DNA from: Clavibacter sp. VKM Ac-2873
GTDB taxonomy: Bacteria; Actinomycetota; Actinomycetes; Actinomycetales; Microbacteriaceae
NCBI RefSeq assembly: GCF_015351075.1
Contig: NZ_JADKRS010000001.1
Span: 744,001-808,000, forward strand
Reading direction: 5' to 3'
DNA length: 64,000 nt
The position numbers and the translations under genes were made by a program. Shown one piece after another: positions 30,653 through 40,623 of the stretch. The stretch's first letter is position 1, and every line of letters begins with the position of its first letter. The notes below the pieces were generated by a model that ran no database searches, had not been told where the DNA came from, and saw nothing but the letters and a program-made list of their open reading frames with translations.

Positions 30653-31297
30653 ATGCCCGTCCGCCTCCCCGCGCCCACCCGCTCCCGCCGCGCGCGCACC
30701 GTCCCGGCCGCCGCGGCCGCCGGACTCGCGGTGGCCATGCTCCTCTCGGGCTGCTCCAACCCCGCTCCCCTGCAGCCCGCGACGCCGGACCCGTCGGCGA
30801 GCGCGGGCGGCGGCGAGGCCCAGGGCGGCGGATCCGGCAGCGGGCCCACCGCCTCCCCCACGCCCGCGCCGCCCAAGGGCACGCCGGTCAGCACCACGTG
30901 CGCCCAGCTCCTGCCCGACCTCGCCGAGTTCGGCACGGGGTTCGCGAGCGAGGCCCTCCCGTCCGACACCTCCACGGACGGCCTGCGCGCCGACGTCCTC
31001 ACGATGCAGGGCATCGCCTGCGCCTTCCGGTCGTCCGACGGCACGGAGGTCGAGATCGACGTGGCCCAGCCGGTCGCGGCGGAGCTCCAGTCGCGGCGCG
31101 ACGCCGCCATCCTCCTGGCGGACCCCATCGCGGGCTACCCGTCCGGCGTCGAGGCCTACTTCGAGCTCGAGGACGCCATCGGCGTCGCCACCATCTACTC
31201 CTCGAAGCACATGGTGGTCATGCGCTCCGCGTCGTTCTACGAGCCGGGCGACCACGCCGACCTCGGCAACGCGGTGCTGAAGACCGTCGGCGGCTGA
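30653..31297 (+). CDS. Secreted lipoprotein of unknown function
   Basis: The 214-residue protein has a signal peptide (basic [15 protein letters not shown], hydrophobic [13 protein letters not shown]) ending in the lipobox LLSGC, so it should be lipid-anchored outside the membrane. A Pro/Gly/Ser linker to residue ~75 leads to a compact domain of ~140 residues with two cysteines ([15 protein letters not shown]), perhaps a disulfide. I do not recognise the domain. AAGGAG about 7 nt upstream supports ATG 30653. It is divergent from argS. Confidence 0.8.
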   Translation: MPVRLPAPTRSRRARTVPAAAAAGLAVAMLLSGCSNPAPLQPATPDPSASAGGGEAQGGGSGSGPTASPTPAPPKGTPVSTTCAQLLPDLAEFGTGFASEALPSDTSTDGLRADVLTMQGIACAFRSSDGTEVEIDVAQPVAAELQSRRDAAILLADPIAGYPSGVEAYFELEDAIGVATIYSSKHMVVMRSASFYEPGDHADLGNAVLKTVGG

Positions 31298-31305
31298 TCC
31301 GGCGG

Positions 31306-32100
31306 TCAGCCCAGGCGCACGGCCGCGGCCGCGTCGTCCACCGGCAGCTCGTCGACCGTCGCCAGGACCTCCATGCGCGAGATGGTCACGAGGCTCCGCG
31401 TGTTGGTGAGGAACGCGGTGTCCGAGGCGTCGCGACCCGTGGAGATCCGCAGCAGGCTCTGCCGCGGCGCGAGCCCGGTGGCGTCCACCACGTGCCACGC
31501 GCCGTCGACCCACGCCTCGGCGACCGCGTGGAAGTCCATGGGGCTGAGGCCCGGCGCGTACACGGCCGCGAGGCGCGCGGGCACGTCGAGCGCGCGGAGC
31601 ATCGCGATCACGAGGTGCGCGTAGTCGCGGCAGACGCCGCGGCGCGCGAGCAGCGTGCGGACGGCGCCGTCGGTCGGGAGGCTGGATCCCGGCGCATATC
31701 GGAGCGACCCCGCCACGAAGGCGCGCACGGCCGCGAGCAGGGGCAGGCCGTCGAGGCCGCGGAACTCGCCGCGGGCCGTGGGGAAGAGCGTGTCCGACTC
31801 GCAGTAGCGGCTCGGGCGGCGGTAGATCCACAGGTCGACGTCGTCGACGGGCGCGGGGTCGCGGCGACCCGTCACGGTGGCGCGGTACTCCATCGTGAGC
31901 ACCCCCGCGCCGGTCGTCAGCACGTGGAGGCGGGTGTCGTGCCGGTCGACCACCTCGGTCGCCTCGATCGGGCGGCCGTCGAGGGCGAAGGAGAGGTGCT
32001 CGGACGCGACCTCGGCGCCTCGGGCGACGGCGACCGCGAAGGCCATCTCGCTCTCGCCGGATACCTGCAGCTCGAGCATGGAGGAGACGTCGCGGCGCAT
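31306..32100 (-). CDS. Transglutaminase-like cysteine protease-fold protein
   Basis: A 264-residue cytoplasmic protein with the transglutaminase-core catalytic triad: Cys in [20 protein letters not shown] (near residue 165), His in [14 protein letters not shown] (near 198) and Asp in [13 protein letters not shown]. An N-terminal beta domain precedes it, the usual arrangement of bacterial transglutaminase family proteins, which mostly act as peptidases or are uncharacterised. No signal peptide is seen. The ATG follows a CACGAT -10-like box by 6 nt. Confidence 0.83.
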   Translation of the reverse strand: MRRDVSSMLELQVSGESEMAFAVAVARGAEVASEHLSFALDGRPIEATEVVDRHDTRLHVLTTGAGVLTMEYRATVTGRRDPAPVDDVDLWIYRRPSRYCESDTLFPTARGEFRGLDGLPLLAAVRAFVAGSLRYAPGSSLPTDGAVRTLLARRGVCRDYAHLVIAMLRALDVPARLAAVYAPGLSPMDFHAVAEAWVDGAWHVVDATGLAPRQSLLRISTGRDASDTAFLTNTRSLVTISRMEVLATVDELPVDDAAAAVRLG

Positions 32101-32156
32101 GCGTCCATCGTGGCATCGGATCCGCCCCGCCTCGTGCGCGGGACCGCGTGGCCCGC

Positions 32157-33185
32157 TCAGCGCGCGAGCGGCCCCGTCGACGCGCGGGCGACGAGCGACG
32201 GCTCGAGCATCCGGGAGGCGGCCTCGCGGCCGTCGACGAGCGCGAGGAGCGTCTCCAGCGCGAGCCGACCCATCTCGTGCACGGGCGAGCGCACGCTCGT
32301 CAGCCCGATGGATCCGGATGCCGCGAGCGCGGTGTCGTTGTAGCCGACGAGCGCGACGTCGTCGGGCACCGAGAGCCCTGCGTCCCGGAGGGCCCCCATC
32401 GCGCCGATCGCCGCGAAGTCGTTGGTCGCGAAGAGCGCGTCCGGCGCGTGCCCGTCGCGCAGCACCGCCTCGGTCGCCTCCCGGCCGGCCGCCGCGTCGA
32501 AGCCCCGCTGGGTCACGCGCTCGGGCGGCACGGGCATCCCGGCCTCGGCGTACGCCTCGAGGAATCCGCGCGTGCGGTCGACCGCCGTCGACGCGAAGGA
32601 CATGCCCGCGAGCACGGCCGGCCGGGTGCGCCCCTGCGCGATGAGGTGCTCGGCCGCGAGCCGGCCGCCCGCCACGTCGTCGCACGTGACCGCCACGTGG
32701 TCGCCGCGGCGCCGGGAGACGAGCACGAAGGGCACGCCCTCCTCGGCGAGCTCGTCGAGCAGCGGGTCGTCGAGGTGCGCGTCACCGAAGATCATGCCGT
32801 CGACCCGGCGGTCGAGCATGCTGCGGGTGCGGCTGCGCTGGAGGTCCGGCCGGTCGAGGCTGTTCGTGACGAAGGTGGAGATGCGGCGCTCGGTGGCCGC
32901 CTCGTCGATGCCCTCGTAGACGGTGGCGAGCACGTAGTCCTGGAGGCGCGGGACGAGGACGCCGACGAGGTCGGAGCGGGAGGTGCGCAGGCTCGCCGCG
33001 TGCGGGTTCGGCCGGTAGCCGCTGCGCTCGGCGATGTCGAGGATGGCGGCGACGGTCTCGGGGCCGGCCCACCGGCCGGGGTGCTCCTCGCGGGAGTTGA
33101 GCACGCGGGACACGGTCGTGATGCTGACGCCGGCGAGCTCCGCGATCATGCGCTGCGTGGTGGGCGGCTGGCGCTTCCGGGTCAC
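32157..33185 (-). CDS. LacI-family transcriptional regulator
   Basis: A 342-residue repressor: N-terminal helix-turn-helix with hinge ([22 protein letters not shown], residues ~9-30; [13 protein letters not shown] near 55), then a periplasmic-binding-protein-like sensor domain ([38 protein letters not shown]). It starts at GTG 33185, 7 nt after GAGGAG. It is divergent from the asparaginase operon. The palindrome at 33313-33335 over that operon's -35 box is its probable operator. Ligand unknown, likely a substrate or intermediate of the operon. Confidence 0.92.
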   Translation of the reverse strand: MTRKRQPPTTQRMIAELAGVSITTVSRVLNSREEHPGRWAGPETVAAILDIAERSGYRPNPHAASLRTSRSDLVGVLVPRLQDYVLATVYEGIDEAATERRISTFVTNSLDRPDLQRSRTRSMLDRRVDGMIFGDAHLDDPLLDELAEEGVPFVLVSRRRGDHVAVTCDDVAGGRLAAEHLIAQGRTRPAVLAGMSFASTAVDRTRGFLEAYAEAGMPVPPERVTQRGFDAAAGREATEAVLRDGHAPDALFATNDFAAIGAMGALRDAGLSVPDDVALVGYNDTALAASGSIGLTSVRSPVHEMGRLALETLLALVDGREAASRMLEPSLVARASTGPLAR

Positions 33186-33312
33186 TCGTGGCTCCTCACC
33201 CGGATCAGCATGGCACAGCGCCCCGCACCGGCAGCGGGCGACCCGCGGGTGGCCGTCGGGCCGCCGGCGGGGAAACATCCCCGCAACAGGACGGCAACGT
33301 GATCGTTCGACG

Positions 33313-33335
33313 CAAACCATTGACGCAATCGTTTG
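33313..33335. promoter_or_regulatory. Palindromic operator, probably for the LacI-type regulator
   Basis: Arms CAAACCATTG (33313-33322) and CAATCGTTTG (33326-33335) match as an inverted repeat at 9 of 10 positions around a 3-base centre. The site contains the -35 box, so binding should block transcription of the operon. Confidence 0.65.
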
Positions 33336-33348
33336 TGCACCGCAGGAT
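33320..33348 (+). promoter_or_regulatory. Promoter of the asparaginase-CE4-MFS-SDR operon
   Basis: TTGACG (33320-33325), a 17-base spacer and CAGGAT (33343-33348) form a good sigma-A promoter. The -10 box ends 7 nt before the ATG at 33356, so the mRNA is probably leaderless or nearly so. Confidence 0.6.
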
Positions 33349-33355
33349 CGACCGC

Positions 33356-34381
33356 ATGCCCCACGTCCTCGTGCTCGCCACCGGCGGGACCATCTCCTCG
33401 CGCGCGCGCCCCGACGGGTCCGCGGTCGCCGCCGATCCCGCCGAGCGCCTGCTCGGATCCGTGCCCGCCCTCCCTCCCGGCGTCACCGTCGCCACGCGCG
33501 ACGTCCTCCGGGTCAACTCGTTCGCGCTCACGCACGGCGACCTCCGCACGATCGCGGACGCGGTCGCCGAGGCGCTCGCCCGCGACGACGTCGACGGCGT
33601 GGTGGTGACGCACGGCACGGACACCCTCGAGGAGACGGCGTTCCTCCTCGACCTGGTGGTCGACGACGCGCGGCCCGTCGTGCTCACGGGCGCCCAGCGC
33701 TCGGCCGACGACCCGGAGGGCGACGGCCCCGGCAACCTGCGGGACGCCATCGTGGTGGCCGCGTCGCCGGAGGCCCGTGGAGCCGGCGTGCTCGCCGTCT
33801 TCGCCTCGCGGGTCCTCGCCGCCGACGGCCTCGTGAAGGCCCGCACGCTGGATCCCGACGCCTTCGCCGCCCGCGACGGCGCGCCCCTCGGCCGCGTGGC
33901 CGGCGACGCCGTCCGGATGACCCGTCGGCCGCGCGCGCTCCCCGTCCTGCCCGCGCCCACCCCCCGGTTCGACCGGATCCGCGTGGACTGCGTCAGCGTC
34001 CACCCCGGCGCCGACGCCGTGCTCTTCCGGGCGGCGATCGCCGCGGGCGCGGCGGGCCTCGTCGTCGTCGGCACGGGCGCCGGCAACGCGAACCTGGCGC
34101 TCGTGCCGGAGATCCGCGCGGCCGTCGACGCGGGCGTCCTCGTCGCGCTCGGCACGCGCGTGGCCGAGGGGCCGGTGGCCGGGATCTACGGCGACGGCGG
34201 CGGGGCCGACGCCGTGCGCGCCGGCGCCGTGCCGATCGGCCGGCTCTCCGTCGCGCAGGCCCGGATCCTCGTTGCCCTGCTCCTCGACCACCACCCCGTC
34301 GACGAGGCGCGCCGCCTGCTGGCCGCCGCCGCCGACGCCGCGACCCCCATCCACACCCCGGCCGGCGCCCTGCCTGCCTGA
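33356..34381 (+). CDS. L-asparaginase-family amidohydrolase
   Basis: A 341-residue type I/II asparaginase-fold protein. The two catalytic Thr regions are visible: [16 protein letters not shown] at the N terminus and [17 protein letters not shown] near residue 85; [18 protein letters not shown] follows. No signal peptide, so it is cytoplasmic. As first gene of an inducible operon with a transporter, it may act on a side-chain or half-amide other than asparagine. Substrate is inferred only. Confidence 0.85.
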   Translation: MPHVLVLATGGTISSRARPDGSAVAADPAERLLGSVPALPPGVTVATRDVLRVNSFALTHGDLRTIADAVAEALARDDVDGVVVTHGTDTLEETAFLLDLVVDDARPVVLTGAQRSADDPEGDGPGNLRDAIVVAASPEARGAGVLAVFASRVLAADGLVKARTLDPDAFAARDGAPLGRVAGDAVRMTRRPRALPVLPAPTPRFDRIRVDCVSVHPGADAVLFRAAIAAGAAGLVVVGTGAGNANLALVPEIRAAVDAGVLVALGTRVAEGPVAGIYGDGGGADAVRAGAVPIGRLSVAQARILVALLLDHHPVDEARRLLAAAADAATPIHTPAGALPA

Positions 34382-34403
34382 CCCATCACCCGAAAGGATC
34401 CCC

Positions 34404-35294
34404 ATGGCCAAGGACATCATCATCGCGTTCGGCATCGACGTCGACGCCGTGAGCGGCTGGCTCGGCTCGTACGGCGGGCAGGACTCCCCCGGCGACATCT
34501 CCCGCGGCCTGTTCGCGGGCGAGGTCGGCGTGCCGCGCCTCAACGCGCTGCTCGCCAAGCACGGCCTCCCCTCCACCTGGTTCTGGCCGGGACACTCCAT
34601 CGAGACGTTCCCGCGCGAGTTCGACCAGGTCGTCGCCGCCGGGCACGAGATCGGCGCGCACGGCTACAGCCACGAGAACCCCATCGAGATGTCGCGCCAG
34701 CAGGAGGCGGACGTGCTCGACCGCTCCATCGAGCTCATCGAGTCGCGCGCGGGCCGCCGTCCCACGGGCTACGTGGCGCCGTGGTGGGAGTTCTCGCGCG
34801 TGACCAACGAGCTCCTCATCGAGCGCGGGATCCGCTACGACCACTCCCTCATGCACCGCGACTTCGAGCCGTACTACGTGCGCGTCGGCGACACGTGGCA
34901 GGGCATCGACTACACGAAGGACGCCGCCAGCTGGATGCACCCGCTGGTGCGCGGCGAGGAGACCGACCTCGTCGAGATCCCCGCGTCGTGGTACCTCGAC
35001 GACCTGCCTCCCATGATGTTCGTCAAGGGCAGCCCGAACAGCCACGGCTTCGTGAACCCCCGCCACCTCGAGGAGATGTGGCGCGACCAGTTCGACTGGG
35101 TCTACCGCGAGCAGGACTACGGCGTCTTCACGTTCACGATCCACCCCGACGTCTCGGGCCGGCCGCAGGTGCTCCTCATGCTCGAGCGGCTCATCGCCCA
35201 CATCAACTCGCACGAGGGCGTCCGCTGGGCGACCTTCGACGAGATCGCCCAGGACTTCCAGCGACGCTCCCCGCGCACCCCGCGCGTCCCCTGA
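34404..35294 (+). CDS. CE4 polysaccharide-deacetylase-family protein (HpPgdA/allantoinase-like)
   Basis: A 296-residue NodB-fold metallohydrolase. The metal/catalytic motifs are FGIDVDAV near residue 10 (in place of TFDDG) and [14 protein letters not shown] near 82 (H-x3-H). The segments [13 protein letters not shown] and YVAPWWEFS also belong to the subfamily containing H. pylori PgdA and the PuuE-type allantoinases. There is no signal peptide, so a cytoplasmic cyclic-amide or imide substrate is more likely than peptidoglycan. AAAGGA precedes the ATG. It sits 22 bases after the asparaginase-like gene. Confidence 0.82.
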   Translation: MAKDIIIAFGIDVDAVSGWLGSYGGQDSPGDISRGLFAGEVGVPRLNALLAKHGLPSTWFWPGHSIETFPREFDQVVAAGHEIGAHGYSHENPIEMSRQQEADVLDRSIELIESRAGRRPTGYVAPWWEFSRVTNELLIERGIRYDHSLMHRDFEPYYVRVGDTWQGIDYTKDAASWMHPLVRGEETDLVEIPASWYLDDLPPMMFVKGSPNSHGFVNPRHLEEMWRDQFDWVYREQDYGVFTFTIHPDVSGRPQVLLMLERLIAHINSHEGVRWATFDEIAQDFQRRSPRTPRVP

Positions 35295-35328
35295 TCCGCG
35301 CCACGACCGACCGCAGGAGACCACCACC

Positions 35329-36723
35329 ATGAGCACCGACACCTCCCGTCCCGACGCCGCGTCCGCGGGCGTCGCACCCGCATCGGGTCCCGCCCCCGCG
35401 GGCGCCCTGCCCTCCGGCCTCGAGCGGGTCAGCGTCCGCCAGACCCGCCGGGTCACGGGCATCGCCTTCCTCGCGTGGACCATCGCGGTCTACGACTTCA
35501 TCCTGTTCGGCACGCTGCTGCCCGACATCTCGCGCGACTTCGGCTGGGACACGAGCGAGTCGCTGCTCGTCTCGACCCTGGTGAGCGTGGGCACGGCCGT
35601 CGTCGTGCTGCTCGTCGGCCCCATGGTCGACCGGCTCGGCCGCCGTGTCGGCATGGTCGTCTCGGTCACCGGCACGGCGCTGTCGTCCGGCGCGACGGCG
35701 CTCAGCGCCGGGGCGGTCTCGCTCGTCGGGATCCGCAGCATCAGCGGCCTGGGCCTCGCCGAGCAGTCCATCAACGCCACGTACCTCAACGAGATCTACG
35801 AGCAGACCGAGGACGAGCGGATCCGCCGCAACAAGGGCTTCGTGTACGCGATGGTGCAGACGGGGTGGCCGCTCGGCGCCCTGCTCGCCGCCGCGTTCGT
35901 GGGCCTGATCACGACGGCGTTCGGCCCGGGGAGCTGGCGCATCGCGTTCGGCCTCGCGACCGTGCCGGCGCTCGTCGTCGCGGCGATCTGCCTCACGCTC
36001 CGCGAGAGCCCGCAGTTCGTGGCGCAGCAGCGGATCCGCCGGCTGCGCGCCGCGGGCCTGCACGACGAGGCCGCCGCGTTCGCGCGCGCCACCGGGCTCG
36101 ACGTGCAGAAGTCCGCCCCCATCGCGCGCATCTTCCAGGGCAAGCACCTGCGCAGCACGATCGTGCTGAGCCTGGCGTGGCTGCTCAACTGGTTCGGGAT
36201 CCAGACCTTCTCGGTGCTCGGCACGACGGTGCTCGAGTCGGGCAAGCACATCGACGCGTCCAACGCGCTGCTGCTGATCATCGCGTCGAACTGCGTGGGC
36301 GTGCTCGGCTACCTCGCGCACGGCTGGCTGGGCGACCGGCTCGGCCGCCGCAACGTCATCGTGGGCGGCTGGCTCGTCGCCGGGATCGCGTTCGCGGTCA
36401 TGCTGCTGGGGCCCGACGACCCGACGTTCGTCATGGGGGCGTACATGGTCGGTCTGTTCTTCCTCCTCGGGCCGTACGCCGCGATCCTGTTCTTCCAGGC
36501 CGGCTGCTTCGACAGCGACTGCCGGGCGACCGGATCCAGCTTCATCGGCGCCATGAGCCAGCCCGGCGCGATCATCGGCGGCTTCCTCCTCACCGGGCTC
36601 ACGGCGAGCGCGATGTCGTTCGGCCAGGCGGCGCTGTGGGTGGGCGCGGGCGGGATCCTCGCCTCGGCCCTCGTGATGCTGCTCGCGAAGCCCTCGGGCG
36701 AGACGCGCGAGGCGACCGCGTGA
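35329..36723 (+). CDS. MFS transporter
   Basis: A 464-residue protein with about twelve membrane helices and the MFS loop motif [12 protein letters not shown] after helix 2 and [13 protein letters not shown] in the second half, resembling the aromatic-acid/sugar-porter-like groups. About 45 hydrophilic residues precede the first helix. Its place in the operon makes it the likely importer of the compound degraded by the neighbours. The stop overlaps the next gene's GTG (GTGA). Confidence 0.88.
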   Translation: MSTDTSRPDAASAGVAPASGPAPAGALPSGLERVSVRQTRRVTGIAFLAWTIAVYDFILFGTLLPDISRDFGWDTSESLLVSTLVSVGTAVVVLLVGPMVDRLGRRVGMVVSVTGTALSSGATALSAGAVSLVGIRSISGLGLAEQSINATYLNEIYEQTEDERIRRNKGFVYAMVQTGWPLGALLAAAFVGLITTAFGPGSWRIAFGLATVPALVVAAICLTLRESPQFVAQQRIRRLRAAGLHDEAAAFARATGLDVQKSAPIARIFQGKHLRSTIVLSLAWLLNWFGIQTFSVLGTTVLESGKHIDASNALLLIIASNCVGVLGYLAHGWLGDRLGRRNVIVGGWLVAGIAFAVMLLGPDDPTFVMGAYMVGLFFLLGPYAAILFFQAGCFDSDCRATGSSFIGAMSQPGAIIGGFLLTGLTASAMSFGQAALWVGAGGILASALVMLLAKPSGETREATA

Positions 36724-37487
36724 CGGGCACCGCTCCCGTCGCGCTCGTCACGGGCGGGGCGTCGGGCATCGGCCGCGCCACCGCCGTGCGCCTCGCCGCG
36801 CGGGGCGACCGCGTGGTCGTCGGCCGCTTCCCCGGCGACCCGCACGACGCGGGCGCGACCCTCGAGGCCGTGCGCGCGGTCGGCGGCGCGGGCATCGCCG
36901 TCGACCTCGACGTGGCCTCCACCGCATCGGTCGACGCCTTCGTCCGGGCCGCGCTCGAGGAGTACGGCCAGGTGGACCACGTCATCGCGGCCGCCGGCAT
37001 CCTCCGCCGCGCGCCCCTCGGCGCGATGACGGACGAGCGCTGGGACGAGGTGCTGGGAGTGGACCTCGGCGGCGTGATGCGCGTGATCCGCGCGGCCGAG
37101 CCGCTCCTCGGCCACGGCTCCTCCATCGTGGCGGTCTCGTCCATCGCGGGCGGCGTCTACGGCTGGGGCGACCACGCGCACTACGCGACGGCCAAGGCCG
37201 GGGTCGTCGGCCTCGTGCGGAGCGCGGCCGTGGAGCTCGCGTCGCGCGGGATCCGGGCGAACACCGTGATCCCGGGCCTCATCGAGACTCCGCAGTCGCT
37301 CGACGCGGTCAACTCCCTCGGCGCCGACGGGCTCCGGCGCGCGGGCGACCGCATCCCGGCAGGACGGGTCGGACGGCCCGACGAGGTCGCGTCGGTCATC
37401 GCCTTCCTCGCCTCCGAGGACGCGGCCTACGTCACGGGCCAGACGCTCACGGTCGACGGCGGCCTGACGATCCGGATGCAGGAGTGA
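36720..37487 (+). CDS. Short-chain dehydrogenase/reductase, first of a pair
   Basis: Classical SDR of 255 residues: cofactor motif [12 protein letters not shown] near residue 10, catalytic Ser in VAVSSIAGG, Tyr and Lys in [11 protein letters not shown] near 157, and [11 protein letters not shown]. The cofactor loop VVVGRF with Arg after the second strand may favour NADP(H). It begins with GTG in the MFS stop and ends in the next SDR's GTG, a tightly coupled set. Confidence 0.88.
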   Translation: MTGTAPVALVTGGASGIGRATAVRLAARGDRVVVGRFPGDPHDAGATLEAVRAVGGAGIAVDLDVASTASVDAFVRAALEEYGQVDHVIAAAGILRRAPLGAMTDERWDEVLGVDLGGVMRVIRAAEPLLGHGSSIVAVSSIAGGVYGWGDHAHYATAKAGVVGLVRSAAVELASRGIRANTVIPGLIETPQSLDAVNSLGADGLRRAGDRIPAGRVGRPDEVASVIAFLASEDAAYVTGQTLTVDGGLTIRMQE

Positions 37488-38251
37488 GCGCGGAGCCGCA
37501 CGGCGCCGTGGCCCGCAGCGACCGGCTCCGCGGGCGCACCGCGCTCGTCACGGGCGCGGCCAGCGGGATCGGCGCGGCCATCGCGCGCCACTTCGTGCTC
37601 GCGGGCGCGGACGTCGTGCTGCTCGACCTCGCGCCCGCCGTGCACGAGGAGGCGCGCCGCATCGGGGCGGTGGGCGCGGTCACGGCCGACGTGTCCGACG
37701 AGGCGCGCGTCGCGGACGCCGTCGCGGAGGCCGGGCGGCTGCTCGGCCGGATCGACGTGCTCGTCAACTCGCACGGCATCCTCACCGAGGCGCCCGTCGC
37801 GGAGATGGACCTGGCGACGTGGCAGCGCACCATCGACGTCGACCTCACGAGCGTCTTCCTCCTCACGCGCGCCGTGCTGCCGGGGATGCTCGAGCGGCGC
37901 GACGGCCGGATCATCACGGTCGCGTCGCAGCTCGGCCAGAAGGGCGGCGTGGGGCTCGCGCACTACGCGGCCGCGAAGGCCGGGGTCATCGCGTTCACCA
38001 AGTCGCTGGCGCTCGAGGTGTCCGGCGCGAACGTGCTCGCGAACGTGATCGCCCCCGGCCCCATCTCCACGCCGCTCGTCGACGCCATCTCGGAGGACTG
38101 GAAGGACGCCAAGCGCAAGGAGCTTCCGCTCGGCCGCTTCGGGACGGTCGACGAGGTCGCGCCGACCGCGGTGCTGCTGGCGGCGGATCCCGACGGCAAC
38201 CTCTTCGTCGGCCAGACGCTCGGGCCCAACAGCGGCGACGTGATGCCCTGA
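37484..38251 (+). CDS. Short-chain dehydrogenase/reductase, second of a pair
   Basis: Classical SDR of 255 residues: [11 protein letters not shown] near residue 20, Asp after the second strand (VVLLDLAP), which suggests NAD(H), NSHGILT, and catalytic [11 protein letters not shown] near 163. The C terminus lacks the common YVTGQ motif and reads [18 protein letters not shown]. It is last in the LacI-controlled operon and convergent with the glutamine-amidotransferase-like gene. Two SDRs with differing cofactor loops suggest successive oxidation and reduction of a hydroxyl. Confidence 0.88.
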   Translation: MSAEPHGAVARSDRLRGRTALVTGAASGIGAAIARHFVLAGADVVLLDLAPAVHEEARRIGAVGAVTADVSDEARVADAVAEAGRLLGRIDVLVNSHGILTEAPVAEMDLATWQRTIDVDLTSVFLLTRAVLPGMLERRDGRIITVASQLGQKGGVGLAHYAAAKAGVIAFTKSLALEVSGANVLANVIAPGPISTPLVDAISEDWKDAKRKELPLGRFGTVDEVAPTAVLLAADPDGNLFVGQTLGPNSGDVMP

Positions 38252-38299
38252 CCCGGGCGGCGTCGCGACGCGCGCCGCGGTCGTCGGGGCCGGATCGGC

Positions 38300-39070
38300 T
38301 CAGGCGGCCGCGGTGCGTGCGGCGTCGGCGGGCTCGCGCAGCGCGCAGGCCTCGGCGAGCGCGTCGAGCAGGGCGGGCAGCTGGTCGCGCGCGGCGCCCG
38401 CGTCCTCCGGGTGCCACTGCACGCCGATGACGGGCGCGCTCTCGTGCTCGACGGCCTCCGGCACGCCGTCCGGCGCGACCGCGACCACGCGCAGGCCCGT
38501 GCCCGGGCGGTCGACCGCCTGGTGGTGGGCGCTGCGCACGACGACATCGGTGGATCCGAGCACGCGGGCGAGCCGGCTGCCGGCGGCGACGCGCACGTCG
38601 TGGTCGCGCATGACGGCCGTGATCTCGGCCGCGTCGTTGCGGTGCTCCCCCACGCCCTCGATGTGCTGCTGGAGGGTGCCGCCGAGCGCGACGTTGACGA
38701 TCTGCGCGCCGCGGCAGATGCCGAGGAGCGGCGTGCCCTCGGCGACCGCGCGACGGACCAGCGCGATCTGCCCGGCGTCGGCGACCTCGCGGTGCGTCGA
38801 GCGGCCCTCGTACTCGGCGGACCCGCCGTAGAAGCGCGGGGCGACGTCCTCGCCGCCCATGATGACGACCGCGTCGGCCTCGCGCGTGCGGGCGAGCAGC
38901 GACTCGACGCCCTCGTCCTCCGCGGCGATGTTCTCGACCAACCAGCCGGCCCGGTCGGCGACCTCGGCGACGCGCGAGTTGAGGCCCTGCACCAGCGTGT
39001 TGTACGCGGCGGCCTCGGGGCGGGAGCGGGTCACCTGCACGACGGCGAGGCGGCGGAGGGGGGCGGGCAT
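38300..39070 (-). CDS. Peptidase C26 / class I glutamine-amidotransferase-like hydrolase
   Basis: A 256-residue protein similar to gamma-glutamyl-GABA hydrolase (PuuD). The nucleophile Cys is in PLLGICRGAQIVNVALGG near residue 115 and the His/Glu pair in VIGVQWHPED near 225; an oxyanion-type IMGGEDVAPRFYGG precedes. It would cleave a gamma-glutamyl amide. A CACACT box lies 6 nt before the ATG. It faces the operon at 33-38 kb, so it may serve the same amide metabolism, but that is only proximity. Confidence 0.82.
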   Translation of the reverse strand: MPAPLRRLAVVQVTRSRPEAAAYNTLVQGLNSRVAEVADRAGWLVENIAAEDEGVESLLARTREADAVVIMGGEDVAPRFYGGSAEYEGRSTHREVADAGQIALVRRAVAEGTPLLGICRGAQIVNVALGGTLQQHIEGVGEHRNDAAEITAVMRDHDVRVAAGSRLARVLGSTDVVVRSAHHQAVDRPGTGLRVVAVAPDGVPEAVEHESAPVIGVQWHPEDAGAARDQLPALLDALAEACALREPADAARTAAA

Positions 39071-39148
39071 GGATCCAGTGTGCGGCGTCGCCCGCGGGAT
39101 CGCACGTCGCGCGTCATGTTCCGCAACACGCGTCGGCGTCGCCGGGCC

Positions 39149-39841
39149 TCACGGCCAGACGAGCGTGTGCGACCAGGTCCCGTCCGGCCCCGACCGGTAC
39201 ATGATCCGCAGCTGCCCGTGGTCCTCGGTCGCCTGCCAGAACTCGACGACCGTCGGCGGGAGCACGTAGGCGCGCCACGACTCGGCGACGAGCTCCGGAT
39301 CCGCGTCCACCGCCTCCCGGGCCTGGGCGATCCGCGCGTCGCGCTCGGCGGCATCCGGCATGGGCTCGCTCTGGTCGCCCGCGATGACCTCGGCGCGCGA
39401 CGACGGGTGCCGCGCGAGGAAGTCCCGCTCGCTCACGTCGCGGTCGCCGTGGAAGACGGGTCCGGTCGCGCGGATCTGGCGCCCGCGCTCCCGCCAGTAC
39501 GCGACGAGCGCCGCGCGCGGGTTCGCCTCGAGGTCGCGCCCCTTCGGGCTGTCGGCGAGCGAGGAGAACCACAGCGCACCGGGCTCGTCGTCGACGGTCG
39601 GCGTCACGTCCTTGAGCAGCAGCGTGCGCGCGCTCGGGCGCCCGTCCGCGTCGGCGGTCGCGAGGACGACCGCGTTCGGCTCGGCGGCGTCGTGCGCGAC
39701 GGCGTCGCGGATCCACGCGATGACGAGGTCGATCGGGTCGTCCGGCAGGTGCGCCGGGTCGAGCTCGGGGAAGTCGTGGGGCGTCGGCTTCGCGCGCTTC
39801 AGGAGGTCGCGGACCGGGGTGGAGTCGTCGTCGTCTGCCAT
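39149..39841 (-). CDS. pdxH: Pyridoxamine 5'-phosphate oxidase
   Basis: FMN flavoprotein making pyridoxal phosphate, 230 residues. The FMN/PLP site motifs are GRPSARTLLLKDV near residue 68, ALWFSSLADSPKGRDLEANPRAAL cut here at its end, and the C-terminal WRAYVLPPTVVEFWQ with a final WSHTLVWP. The usual C-terminal R-L-x-P is VWP here. ATG 39841 follows the -10 box TAGGCT (39848-39853) by 6 nt, so the mRNA is probably leaderless. Confidence 0.92.
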   Translation of the reverse strand: MADDDDSTPVRDLLKRAKPTPHDFPELDPAHLPDDPIDLVIAWIRDAVAHDAAEPNAVVLATADADGRPSARTLLLKDVTPTVDDEPGALWFSSLADSPKGRDLEANPRAALVAYWRERGRQIRATGPVFHGDRDVSERDFLARHPSSRAEVIAGDQSEPMPDAAERDARIAQAREAVDADPELVAESWRAYVLPPTVVEFWQATEDHGQLRIMYRSGPDGTWSHTLVWP

Positions 39842-39847
39842 GCGCCG

Positions 39848-39853
39848 AGCCTA
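39848..39853 (-). promoter_or_regulatory. -10 box of pdxH
   Basis: TAGGCT on the minus strand lies exactly 6 nt before the pdxH ATG. Confidence 0.5.
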
Positions 39854-40281
39854 GGCCGACACACCGCGCGCGCCCCGGGTGCCGGGACGCCCGCCCGGCG
39901 GGATCGTGGGGCGGAGCGCGTCATGCCCATGGGGGAAGCGCGTTCGACGCCGTGACGGGTTCGGTTTGGTCGGACCCGCACTGGGTTTTTCCAGTACCGG
40001 TGCGCGTCGCCGTCGCATCCGGCCTCCGCTACCGTCGAACCCAGGCCCGCTCCCCCAGTTGGGCCCAGCACCACGCGGCGGGAACCCGAGACCCGTCTCG
40101 GGCCCCGCCGCGTGTGTTCACGCGTCCTCCGCCCCAGCCGCTCCGCGAGCGTGCGTCGAGTCGATGCGCTGCGCTGCGATGCGATCCCCGCCGCGGCCGC
40201 GCGCACGACCACGGACGGCCCGCACGACCACCGACCACCGACGGCCCGCGCGACGGCGGAAGGCGCGCACCCCCGACGCAC
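39854..40281. other. Intergenic region without convincing gene
   Basis: About 430 bases between pdxH and the tRNA-Arg terminator. Reading frames here have no family likeness and no ribosome binding site. It holds a perfect hairpin at 40085-40102 and a less GC-biased patch near 39955-40000 (GGTTTGGTC, GGGTTTTTCCAG), perhaps regulatory. No further structure is evident. Confidence 0.5.
40085..40102. repeat. Perfect 8-bp inverted repeat
   Basis: CCCGAGAC and GTCTCGGG are separated by two bases, too few for a normal loop, so it fits a protein-binding palindrome or a cruciform better than a terminator. Confidence 0.45.
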
Positions 40282-40315
40282 GAGAGGCCGGCCCCGAAGA
40301 CGGGACCGGCCTCTC
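40282..40315 (-). terminator. Terminator of tRNA-Arg
   Basis: Arms GAGAGGCCGG (40282-40291) and CCGGCCTCTC (40306-40315) pair perfectly, with an inner CCCG/CGGG stem around AAGA. It lies 29 bases past the tRNA 3' end. There is no T tract. Confidence 0.65.
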
Positions 40316-40344
40316 ACCGCACCAACACGGGATATGGGAAGGTG

Positions 40345-40416
40345 TGCCCCCAGGAGGATTCGAACCTCCGCCCCTGCCTCCGGAGGGCAGTGCTCTATCC
40401 CCTGAGCTATGGGGGC
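40345..40416 (-). tRNA. tRNA-Arg(CCG)
   Basis: A 72-nt cloverleaf: acceptor GCCCCCA/TGGGGGC, D arm GCTCAGGGGATAGAGC, anticodon stem CTGCC/GGCAG with loop CTCCGGA (anticodon CCG), T arm GGAGG-TTCGAAT-CCTCC, discriminator A. CCA is not encoded. It reads CGG codons. Confidence 0.97.
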
Positions 40417-40623
40417 CAGGGTGCGCGCGAGCGCGGATCCAGGGTAGCACCGGCGACGACGCCCGCCGTGCCGCCGCCGCCGGTCGGCGAGCGCCACAGC
40501 ATTCCCTCTCCCGAGGAGACTCCCCGCTCCGGCACAGGCGCGGCACGCCAGGATGGACCCAGGACGACCGCCGCGCCGCCCGGGCACGGCGGCCCACCCG
40601 ATCCCCTCCAGAGGAGACCACCC

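Noticed and set aside
40592-40604. A 13-base string shared with the LuxR-hxlB promoter region (57122-57134)
   Set aside because: In DNA this GC-rich, 13-base matches are expected hundreds of times by chance in 64 kb, so no regulon is claimed.
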